Below are positions 1 to 6,835 of a stretch of DNA of 17,566 nt, piece after piece. Position 1 is the first letter of the stretch. Every line of letters starts with the position of its first letter. The notes under the pieces were generated by a model. The model was not told the DNA's origin and did not search any database. It was given only the letters and a program-made list of their open reading frames with translations. Source of the DNA: Fimbriimonas sp. (GTDB taxonomy: Bacteria > Armatimonadota > Fimbriimonadia > Fimbriimonadales > Fimbriimonadaceae); NCBI GenBank assembly GCA_030447945.1, contig JAUJNV010000028.1, forward strand, positions 1 to 17,566, in the 5' to 3' direction. The position numbers and the translations under genes are program-made.

Positions 1-799
1 GGTCCTCGCCTACCAAGGCGATTCTGCCCGTGCGACCCGGTTCTTCCACAGTCTCGGGGTCGCGAGCATGGGCGAGATCGGCGCGGATCATTTTCTTCGC
101 TACGAGGCGACCCTCGGGCCCCCCTCTAGCCCGCGCCTCCGCAATGCGGAGAATGAGCGCCCTGCGCCTGCTCCTGCGCTTCGGCGAAATCTAGAAGCTG
201 GGCCGGAGGTGGATTCGCCGAGCGCAGGAAGTTTCCTGCAGCAGGCGCTTCCGAGGCTCTGTCCGTGGAAGATCTGGCGGCGGATGCTGAAGCCCTGACA
301 CGACACGTAACGCCTCCTGGGCGATCAGCTCTCGCGGAGCTGATCTACGGGGCCGGGCTTCGCAAGCGAGGCTGTTGGTCTGGAGCGAGGAGTCGCTCGA
401 TCTCGAAGAGGCATCGGTCCGGGTGGTGGGGAAGTGAGGCAAGGTGCGGCGGGTTCCTCTCCGGCCGGAACGGTGGCATGGTTGGAGAAGTATCTGGAAG
501 AAGGCGGCCACGCCCCCGCGGTGAAGCCGACGTCACGTGTGTTGATCGCAAACGAGGGTGGGCCCCTCTACGGCAGGTTGTCACTCTCGACTTAGCCGGT
601 GCGCGCGAACGGCTGGCCTGCAGGGCGTTGGCCGCACACGCTTCGGCACACCTACGCGGTCCATATGCTCAAGGAGGAGCGGACCTGCGCGTGGTTCAGG
701 AGCTGCTCGGCCATGAGTCGGTTACGACCCAGATCTACACCGGGCTCGATCTGGGATGAGGTTCGCCGTGGGTATCGGCAGGCGCACCCTAGGGCGTAG
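1..799 (+). pseudogene. Tyrosine recombinase XerC/XerD type, 5'-truncated and frameshifted
   Basis: Site-specific tyrosine recombinase of the family that resolves chromosome dimers. The gene is cut by the window start and broken by several frameshifts and stops. Pieces in order: an N-terminal SAM-like core-binding segment (bases 2-115), the helix LARASAMRRMSALRLLLRF (about 125-182), the catalytic start GRSALAELIYGAGLR (about 319-363, carrying the first catalytic Arg), VRVVGK-stop-GKVRRVPL (about 418-462), the HTLRHTYAVHML box (H-x-x-R, about 638-673), then in another frame GGADLRVVQELLGHESVTTQIYTGL (catalytic His and Tyr), and in a third frame WDEVRRGYRQAHPRA to the stop at 797-799. All catalytic positions survive across frames, so this looks like a once-normal XerC/D broken by small indels, not an eroded relic. 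XerC versus XerD cannot be decided. It converges on the 2Fe-2S gene. Confidence 0.85.
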
Positions 800-1023
800 G
801 CTCAGTCTTTCCGGGGCGAGCACGGCAAAGGCGGTCTCACCGGTCGCCACCATCCGCGCGATGCGGGGCCGGCAGAGGCCGCAGTGGGATCCCGCAGCCG
901 AACCTCTCAGCGGCTTCCGCCAGTCTGGACGCCCTCCGCCTTGAGCTCCCCGAATGTCAGCGCGCTAAAGCACACGCACCGACGGACCGTCCGAGGATCG
1001 GGGTCAGCGGAAGAGGCTTTCAT
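800..1023 (-). pseudogene. Small (2Fe-2S)-binding protein, BFD-like cysteine motif, frameshifted
   Basis: Probable start ATG at 1023, inside the end of tsaD (20-base overlap). The first frame reads MKASSADPDPRTVRRCVCFS and then ALTFGELKAEGVQTGG. After two frame changes (near 920 and 890) it continues ERFGCG, then HCGLCRPRIARMVATGETAF and VLAPERLSLRP. The C-x-C pair, the later GCG and the CGLC motif match the four-cysteine layout of bacterioferritin-associated-ferredoxin-like [2Fe-2S] domains. Small stand-alone proteins of this kind are known; their partner here is unknown. The stop is uncertain because of the frameshifts, and I place it near the recombinase stop at about 800. The family call is from motif recognition alone, but the cysteine pattern spanning three frames on one strand is hard to explain otherwise. 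Confidence 0.6.
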
Positions 1024-1991
1024 CCGAGCTGGATACCTCCAGCGCGTAGTCGTCCCGCTCCCCACGTGCGAGGCGGTAGGAGGCCGCGAGTCCGATCATG
1101 GCCGCGTTGTTCGTACAGAGGTCGACAGGGGTGAGGAACGCGATCCCCAGGCGCCTGCACTCCCCGCCAGCCGCTCGTAGTGCGAGGTTGGCGGCCACGC
1201 CTCCCACGAGGGTCAGCGCCTGGCCGTCAAGCGTGGGCGGGCGATGAGCGGCGCGCTCGACAGCACCCCACGACCGTCTCCGAGCGCCGCCGCCGCGTCG
1301 GCCACCTGCAGCGCGGCCCTCGCGCTCGACGAGCCGCGGCGGACGGCGGTACCAGGCCGCTGAAGCTGAAGTCGATGGTGTCGCCCCCGAGCCCTTCGGC
1401 AGGGCGTACCGCGTGGCGTTGCCGCCGACGGCGGCCCTGGACGGCGAGGGCCCTTCGGATAGCCCAATCCGAGGAGGCGGCGCCTTTGTCGAACGCCTCG
1501 CCGGCCGCGTCGTCGCGGGTCTGTCCCACGATCCGGTAGCTTCCGAGCGCGCCTACTTCGACAAGCTCGGTGTGGCCGCCGGAGACGACGAGCGCGGTGT
1601 GGGGAAGGGTATCGTCTCATCGAGTGCGAGCACGCTGCAGAGGTGGGCCTCGATGTGGTGGATCCTGAGCAGCGGCACTTGCTGCGCATAGGCCAGCCCT
1701 TTGCGGCCGAGACGCCTACGCTCAGCGCGCCCATTAGCCCAGGGCGGTTGGTGGCGGCGACGGCCTTTACCTCTGCAAGCTGGAAGCCGGGTCCAAAGGA
1801 GCCTCGATCACGGGCAGGATCGTCTGGACATGGGCCCTGGCCGCCGCCCGGGGACGACTCCGCTCACTTCTCGTGGAGCGCGGCTTGGCTGGAGACGACG
1901 TTAGACAGCACCTTCCGGCCGCACACCACGGCGGCGCTGGTCTCGTCGCAGCTTGTCTCGATAGCGAGGATCGGCTCTCGAAAAACGTCAC
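1004..1991 (-). pseudogene. tsaD: tRNA N6-adenosine threonylcarbamoyltransferase TsaD, frameshifted
   Basis: TsaD (Kae1/YgjD) transfers the threonylcarbamoyl group to A37 of ANN-decoding tRNAs (t6A) and is normally essential. Recognisable segments on the minus strand, in order and in changing frames: [18 protein letters not shown] (about 1974-1921, the ASKHA nucleotide-binding start), [33 protein letters not shown] (about 1720), an HHIEAHL-like metal site (about 1670), GEAFDKGA and DFSFSGL (about 1500-1365), then GGVAANLALR and LCTNNAAMIG (about 1207-1090) to the stop at 1004-1006. Corrected length would be near 330 residues, as in the family. Probable GTG start at 1991, whose GTGA would overlap the rimI stop. 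At least five indels break the frame. Loss of an essential gene is unlikely, so sequence error is the preferred explanation. Confidence 0.88.
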
Positions 1992-2452
1992 GGCCGCGGG
2001 GGCCCCAGGCTTGAGGTGGTGCAGCCACATCACGGTGGCGTCCTCATTGGTTGTCCGGGTAGTACCTCTTGAGTCGCGCGGCCGCGTTGCGCCCCTAGGC
2101 TCGTAGAGCTTGATCGTCGCTTCGCTGCTCGACCGTACTTCCAGGGTCGAGCAGAGCATGTCGCGCTTCTTCGACTCCAAAAGCAGCTCCGTCATCAGCT
2201 TCTGGCCGACGCCCTTCCTCTCCGTGCTCTTCGGCCACCGTGGCGGCTGTGATGAGCCCGCCGATCACGAGCCACACCCCGCCGCCGACTACCGCGCCCG
2301 ATACGAAGGCCGTGAGGAAGATGCCATATAGGGTGATCCAGCTCGTTGCGGAAGCTCCGCTCGACCACGGCGCGCCGTTCACTCTCGCCGCTCCAGCTCA
2401 AGGATCGCCGGGAGATGGGCCTTGGAAGGGTCTCGAATCGGAGGGTTTTCAT
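1988..2452 (-). pseudogene. rimI: Ribosomal protein alanine N-acetyltransferase RimI, frameshifted
   Basis: GNAT-family acetyltransferase of the RimI type, which acetylates the N-terminal alanine of a ribosomal protein. From the ATG at 2452 the pieces are SFRNELDHPIW (about 2350), AFVSGAVVGGGVWLVIGG and LITAATVAEEH (about 2325-2245; the central beta strands of the fold), MTELLLESKKRDML (about 2195-2150), LEVRSSSEATIKLYE (acetyl-CoA-proximal helix, about 2135-2100), RYYPDN (about 2065) and [12 protein letters not shown] (about 2050-2015). The YYPDN and ED-A-VM pattern is characteristic of RimI. At least three frame changes occur. The rimI-tsaD order is a common arrangement and supports both calls. 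Corrected length would be about 154 residues, normal for RimI. Confidence 0.82.
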
Positions 2453-2473
2453 GGGTGAAGAAAGGGCGCGCGC

Positions 2474-2520
2474 TGGGCGTTAGAGGCTGCCCAACGCCCA
2501 ACGCCCAACGCCCAACGCCC
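2474..2520. repeat. Heptanucleotide tandem repeat (CCCAACG) with a short inverted arm
   Basis: CCCAACG is repeated four times without error at 2490-2517, followed by a partial CCC to 2520, where it abuts the livF stop codon (2520-2522). Just before it, TGGGCGTT at 2474-2481 is the exact reverse complement of AACGCCCA at 2493-2500, so an 8-bp stem with an 11-base loop can form. On the minus strand this lies directly downstream of livF and could act as a weak terminator, but there is no T-tract. The remaining bases between rimI and livF hold no gene. Confidence 0.9.
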
Positions 2521-3221
2521 TACCCTCCAAGATAAGCCTCCTTGACCTTCGGGTTCGTGAGGAGCGCTTTGCCGGTGTCGCTGAGGACGATCGTGCCAGT
2601 TTCGAGGACGTAGGCCCGGTGGGCGACTTCGAGGGCGCGGTTTGCGTTCTGCTCGACGATGAGGATCGTGCGGCCCTCCTTATTGAGGTCCAGCACGATG
2701 TCGAAGATCTCCATCACGAGGTTAGGGGCGAGGCCGAGGCTAGGCTCATCCAGTAGGAGGATCTCGGGGCGGGACATCAGGGCCCGGCCGATCGCCAGCA
2801 TCTGCTGCTCGCCGCCGCTGAGGGTGCCGGCGTTCTGGCGGAAGCGCTCTTTAAGGCGCGGAAAGCGGCGCAGTACTTCGTCGAGGTCCTTCTGGATGTC
2901 TCCATCGCGGCGAATGAAAGCGCCGAGCTGAAGGTTTTCCTGCACGCTCATGTTGGTGAAAATCCGTCGGCCCTCGGGGGAGTGCGAGATGCCCATGCGG
3001 ACGATCTCGTGGCACGCTCGGCTGCCGAGATCCTCGCCCTTGAAGGAGATGTTGCCCCCGCGGGGGCGCAGGAGCCCGCTTACCGTGCGCAGGAGCGTGC
3101 TCTTACCCGCGCCGTTGGACCCGATAATCGCGACGATCTCCCCCGGCTGGACGTTGATGGTGACGTCGTTGAGCGCCTGGATGGCTCCGTAGAAGACGCT
3201 GATCCCCCGAATGTCGAGCAT
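2520..3221 (-). CDS. livF: Branched-chain amino acid ABC transporter ATP-binding protein LivF
   Basis: ATPase subunit of a LIV-I-type importer; it would act on the cytoplasmic face of the membrane with LivG and the permeases LivH/LivM. The 233-residue protein is normal length. Visible motifs: Walker A GSNGAGKST (34-42), SPEGRRIF after the Q-loop region (81-88), signature LSGGEQQ (134-140), Walker B ILLLDEPS (154-161) with the D-loop SLGLAP, and VEQN (189-192), where LivF proteins carry Gln instead of the usual H-loop His. ATG 3221 is chosen because MLDIRGISVFYGA is the family N-terminus; an upstream in-frame start at 3308 would run into glgP. No livG, livH, livM or livK is adjacent, so this subunit is separated from its partners or lies at the end of a rearranged locus. 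UrtE of urea transporters is a less likely alternative. Confidence 0.9.
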   Translation of the reverse strand: MLDIRGISVFYGAIQALNDVTINVQPGEIVAIIGSNGAGKSTLLRTVSGLLRPRGGNISFKGEDLGSRACHEIVRMGISHSPEGRRIFTNMSVQENLQLGAFIRRDGDIQKDLDEVLRRFPRLKERFRQNAGTLSGGEQQMLAIGRALMSRPEILLLDEPSLGLAPNLVMEIFDIVLDLNKEGRTILIVEQNANRALEVAHRAYVLETGTIVLSDTGKALLTNPKVKEAYLGG

Positions 3222-3278
3222 GCGAAAAGGGGTTCTACCCGAACCCGCGGCGTGGGCGTCCCGCCCCGTTACGGGGGC

Positions 3279-3284
3279 TACACT
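3279..3284 (+). promoter_or_regulatory. TACACT, -10-like box before glgP
   Basis: TACACT fits TANNNT and lies 10 bases before the glgP ATG in the 73-base livF/glgP divergent gap. No convincing -35 element is visible. It would give a transcript with almost no leader. The same arrangement recurs before other genes in this window, which is the main support. Confidence 0.35.
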
Positions 3285-3294
3285 TGCCGGAACG

Positions 3295-5854
3295 ATGAAG
3301 AACCCCAAGTCTTCCCACGCCTTCGAGGTGATCCGCGAGCTTCCGGAGCCCCTGAGCGGGCTGCAAAGGCTCGCTTCGAATTACTGGTGGACGTGGGACC
3401 ACGAAGCGCGCGACCTCTTCCGTCTCGTGGATAACCGTCTGTGGGACGAGTGCGAGCACAACCCCGTGCTCTTTTTGAACCGGGTTTCGCCCGAGCGAGC
3501 GGCACGCTTGGTGGCCGATCGGAATTTCCTGGAGCGGCTCGGAGGAAGCGTGCGGAGGATGGAGGAATACCTCGCGGGCGACACCTGGTTCGACGGAGCC
3601 TTTCCCGGCGCGCGGGAGCGGACGACCGTCGCCTACTTCTGCGCGGAGTTCGGAGTCAGCGAGGGGCTCCCCATCTACTCCGGCGGACTGGGGGTTTTGG
3701 CGGGCGACCACCTGAAGGCGGCGAGCGACCTGGGTGTGCCGCTCGTGGCGGTAGGCCTCCTGTACAACCACGGCTACTTCCGTCAGAGGTTGAACCGCGA
3801 CGGATGGCAGCAGGAGGTTTACCCGCAAGCCGACTTCTATCAGATGCCCCTGACGTTGATGCGGAACGAGGCGGGGCATCCGATCTGCATCGACGTCGAC
3901 TTCCCGGATCGCCCGGTGTCGTGCCAAATCTGGCGTGCGGACGTGGGGCGGGTGCCGCTCTATCTGCTGGACAGCAACGTGCTGGACAACACGCCGGGTG
4001 ACCAGGCGATCACCGACACCCTCTACGGCGGCGACCAGGACACGCGGGCGCGGCAGGAGGCGATTTTGGGCATCGGCGGCCTCCGGGCGCTCGAGGCGCT
4101 GGGCATCCGTCCGACGGTGTGCCACATGAACGAGGGACACGCGGCGTTCCTCGCGATCGAGCGCATCAGGCAGATCATGGGAGCCCACGGCTGCGAATTC
4201 CGCACCGCGAAGGAAGCCGCCACCAGCGGAAACGTCTTTACGACCCACACCCCCGTCGAAGCCGGCTTCGATCTCTTCGAGGGGCCTCTCCTTGAGAAGA
4301 CGGTCGCGCGCACCGTCGCCCTCACCCGCCTTCCGTTCTCCGAGTTTCTGGAAATGGGCAAAGTCTCGGGCGAGACCGAGGAGAAGTTCAACATGGCGGT
4401 GTTCGCAATGGAGAACTCGAGCTACGTTAACGGCGTCTCGCAGCTCCACGCGAGCGTCTCGCGGGCCATGTTCGCCGAGCGCTGGCCGAGCTATCCTGAG
4501 GACGAAGTCCCCATCGAAGGGATCACCAACGGCATCCACACGACGACCTGGACGAGCGCGCGCATGTCCGCCTTGCTCGACGAGCACCTGGGCGGGGATT
4601 GGCGTCGGAGGCCCGAGGACCCGGAGGTCTGGGCGGGCGTGGAGGCGATCCCCGACGACGCGCTCTGGGGCGGCGCTCGAAAGCAGCCGCTTGATCTCGT
4701 GCGCTACGCGCGGCGAAGGCACCAGGCTGACCTGGAGCGGCGGGGGCAGGGGAGGCCGGACCCGGCCGAGCCCGCGATCCTCGATCCCCGCGTCCTCACC
4801 ATCGGCTTCGCCCGGCGATTCGCCACCTACAAGCGGGCGACGCTAATGGCCGCGGATAAAGAGCGGCTGAAGCGGCCGGCTGTTCCACCCCGAGCGCCTG
4901 GTCCAGATCGTCATCGCGGGCAAGTCGCACCCCAGGGATGACGCCGGAAAGGCGTTCATCCAGCCTTTCGTGTGGACGATCGACGCGGAGGGCTTTGGCC
5001 AGCGAATGGTGTTCCTCGAGGACTACGACATGCGGGTCGCACGACAGCTCGTGCAAGGTGTCGACGTCTGGCTGAACAACCCGCGCCGACCGTACGAGGC
5101 GAGCGGAACCAGCGGCATGAAGGTGATTCCCAACGGCGGACTGAACCTGTCCGTGCTCGACGGGTGGTGGGACGAGGCTTACGAGCCGGGACTCGGATGG
5201 GCCATCGGCGACCGATCGGAGGTGGGCGAACCGGGTCACCAGGACTGGCTCGACAGCCAGTCGCTCTACTCCGTGCTCGAGCACGAGGTGACGCCGATGT
5301 TCTACCACCGATTGGAGGACGGGGTGCCGCGAGGCTGGGTGCAGATGATCAAGCGCTCGATCCGGCAGATGGCGCCCCACTTCTCTACGGGCCGCATGGT
5401 ACGCGAGTACACGGAGCGGTTCTACATGCCCAGTTCGGAGACCTACGGGCGCATGGCCGCCGAGGGCCTGGCGCGCGCCCGGGCGGCCCTGGAGTGGCGA
5501 GAGAGGGTGCGCACAAACTGGGCTCTGGTCAGAGTGGCGAGCGTCGGGGACGACGCCTCGGTCTCAAACGCCGTTGGAAAGGAGGTTCACGTCCGCGCGC
5601 TCGTGGACCTCGGCCACCTGGCGCCGGAGGAGGTGCGGGTCCAAGCCGTCGTGGGGAAGGTGGGCGCTGCGGGCGACCTCCTGGACCGCCGTGTCGAGGA
5701 TCTCCGGCCGGTGGGCGACGAGGCGGGCAGCCGCGCATTCGAGGGAACCATCGTCTGCAGCGTCCCCGGGGGCCAAGGCTATTCCGTCCGCGTTATCCCT
5801 CACCACCCCGACGTGCGGGTGCCGAGCGAGCTGGGGCTGGTCGCCTGGGAGTGA
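3295..5854 (+). pseudogene. glgP: Alpha-glucan (glycogen/maltodextrin) phosphorylase GlgP, one frameshift
   Basis: GT35 glycogen phosphorylase of the shorter actinobacterial type with a DUF3417 N-terminus. It releases glucose-1-phosphate from alpha-1,4-glucans using pyridoxal phosphate. Intact frame from ATG 3295: SNYWWTWDHEARDLF (DUF3417), VAYFCAEFGVSEGLPIYSGG, LLYNHGYFRQ, DTLYGGDQDTRARQE, CHMNEGHAAF, TTHTPVEAGFD, GITNGIHTTTW, RRFATYKRA. After AAGCGG at 4870-4875 one extra C (4876/4877) shifts the frame. Removing it gives LKRRLFHPERLVQIVIAGK and continues to the stop at 5852-5854. The second part holds GQRMVFLEDYDM and EASGTSGMK, whose Lys (codon 5120-5122, corrected residue 609) is the PLP-binding lysine. 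Corrected length 852 residues is normal. ATG 3211 was rejected because it overlaps livF. A single indel in an otherwise perfect gene suggests sequence error, or a very recent mutation. Confidence 0.92.
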
Positions 5855-5917
5855 CCGCTTAGAGCGGTTGAAGCGGACCTGGTCCGGGCGGGACCGAATC
5901 GGGCCCGCCAGCGGGGC
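5855..5917 (+). terminator. Hairpins downstream of glgP
   Basis: Directly after the glgP stop, ACCGCT-TAG-AGCGGT (5855-5869) forms a perfect 6-bp stem with a 3-base loop. A little further on, GGCGGG and CCCGCC (about 5888-5910) can pair across an 11-base loop. Neither is followed by a T-run on the plus strand, so termination may be Rho-dependent or the structures may only stabilise the 3' end. The rest of the gap to 5966 holds nothing I recognise. Confidence 0.4.
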
Positions 5918-5966
5918 GGCGATCTTCGCCTTCCGCCGAGCGTGCCGCGACCTCTAACGTGAGGAG

Positions 5967-6002
5967 AATAATAAAGGTGGCCGCTCCCAACGAGCGGCCA
6001 CC
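5967..6002 (-). terminator. Rho-independent terminator of the RNA-binding protein gene
   Basis: Perfect 11-bp inverted repeat GGTGGCCGCTC (5976-5986) and GAGCGGCCACC (5992-6002) with a 5-base loop. Read on the minus strand the stem is followed by TTTATTATT (5975-5967). It lies 43 bases after the stop codon of the glycine-rich RNA-binding protein, in the right orientation. This is the strongest terminator in the window. Confidence 0.9.
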
Positions 6003-6045
6003 GTGTCTGCCTTTCGGAACGATTGGCTTGGAGCTGAAGCCGCGC

Positions 6046-6498
6046 TTAGTAGCGCCCGCCGCCGCCACCGCCACGGCCGCCCTTACCGCCCTTGCCGCCC
6101 CGGCCACCGCCGCCACCACCGCCGTAGCCGCCTCCGCCACCACCGCCGTAGCCTCCGCCACCGCCGCCGTAGCTTCCGCCGCCGCCACCGTAGCCTCCGC
6201 CACCGCCTCCGCCGTAGCTGCCGCCACCGCCTCCGCCGAAGCGGCTACCGCCGCCACCGCCCCCGCCTTCGCCGCGCGGTCGCGCCTCGTTCACCGTCAG
6301 CCGTCGGCCGCCCATCTCGGCGTTGTGCTTGTCGGCGATCGCCGCTTCGAGCTGGTCGCCTTCGACGTCGACGAACGCGAAGCCGCGGCCCTCGATGATG
6401 CGCGGGTTCTTGCCGCCGTAGGGCGCGAACGCCGCGACGAGTTCTTCCTCAGTTGCCGAATAGGGGATGTTCCCCACGTAGAGCGTCTTGGTTGCCAT
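6046..6498 (-). CDS. Glycine-rich RNA-binding protein with one RRM domain
   Basis: The 150-residue protein has a single RNA recognition motif (residues about 4-73) and a glycine-rich tail (78-150). RNP2 is LYVGNI (6-11) and RNP1 is GRGFAFVDV (37-45), with aromatic residues at the RNA-contact positions. The tail is nearly all Gly with regularly spaced Tyr, Ser, Arg and Lys, and ends GGGGGGRY. This architecture matches cyanobacterial Rbp and plant GRP proteins, several of which are cold-induced RNA chaperones; that role here is inference. ATG 6498 is chosen because ATKTLYVGN is the RRM start and AAAAGGAAA lies just upstream as ribosome binding site. An upstream in-frame extension to 6741 is rejected because it crosses a TATAAT box and a palindromic repeat. 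It is monocistronic, with its own terminator and a probable leader of about 125 bases. Confidence 0.92.
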   Translation of the reverse strand: MATKTLYVGNIPYSATEEELVAAFAPYGGKNPRIIEGRGFAFVDVEGDQLEAAIADKHNAEMGGRRLTVNEARPRGEGGGGGGGSRFGGGGGGSYGGGGGGGYGGGGGSYGGGGGGYGGGGGGGYGGGGGGGRGGKGGKGGRGGGGGGRY

Positions 6499-6630
6499 TG
6501 GTTTCCTTTTCCCGCGACTGAACGCAGGCGACCGATTCTCTTTCGCGTACTGGACCAAGGCGGCTCTGACTGTGGGACCCACGGACGGAAGCTGTGCTGA
6601 CTCGTGCGCGAACGTAACCGATGCGCCCAA

Positions 6631-6636
6631 ATTATA
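6631..6636 (-). promoter_or_regulatory. TATAAT -10 box upstream of the RNA-binding protein gene
   Basis: Minus-strand TATAAT is a perfect -10 hexamer in an otherwise GC-rich gap, preceded by GGGC and followed by TTGGGC. The -35 region at normal spacing falls inside palindromic repeat copy 1 (6641-6667) and shows no TTGACA-like sequence. Transcription from here would give a leader of about 125 bases before ATG 6498, reminiscent of the long leaders of cold-shock mRNAs. Confidence 0.55.
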
Positions 6637-6640
6637 GCCC

Positions 6641-6835
6641 CTGTAGCGGCAGAGCGCGCTCTGCTCCCCCAAACGAGGTCTCTGACGGCAGTTCAGCGCG
6701 AAGGGCCGGGCGGCCTCCCAACGTTGCGACGTGGATGCCACGACTCAGGCCGCCGGCGTGCCGGGTGGCCGGAGCAGAGCGCGCTCTACCGCTACCAATG
6801 GCGGGACCGGAGCAAAGCGCGCTCTGCCGCTACAG
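6641..6835. repeat. Three copies of a 27-base palindrome-centred repeat
   Basis: Copies lie at 6641-6667 (reverse orientation), 6771-6797 and 6809-6835 (forward). The core is the perfect palindrome AGAGCGCGCTCT, which is AAAGCGCGCTCT in copy 3. The flanks are GGAGC on one side and GCCGCTACAG on the other. Copies 2 and 3 are direct repeats 38 bases apart, and copy 1 is inverted relative to them. Copy 3 contains the ALDH stop codon (6830-6832), and copy 1 covers the -35 region of the RNA-binding protein promoter. It looks like a REP-type interspersed repeat, or less likely an operator array. Apart from these copies and the promoter, the 331-base gap between the two genes shows no coding signal. 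Confidence 0.85.

Noticed and set aside
2490..2520. CRISPR-like direct repeats
   Set aside because: The repeat unit is 7 bases with no spacers; it is a simple tandem repeat.
3235..4722. 495-codon minus-strand open frame opposite glgP
   Set aside because: Antisense shadow of a high-GC gene; composition is Arg/His/Val-rich without domains, and the plus strand encodes a clear phosphorylase.
6046..6260. GCC-rich tandem tract as an intergenic repeat
   Set aside because: It is the codon repeat of the glycine-rich tail of the RNA-binding protein, in frame throughout.
6499..6741. N-terminal extension of the RNA-binding protein to 6741
   Set aside because: It crosses the TATAAT box and a palindromic repeat, has no family similarity, and the internal ATG 6498 has a good ribosome binding site.
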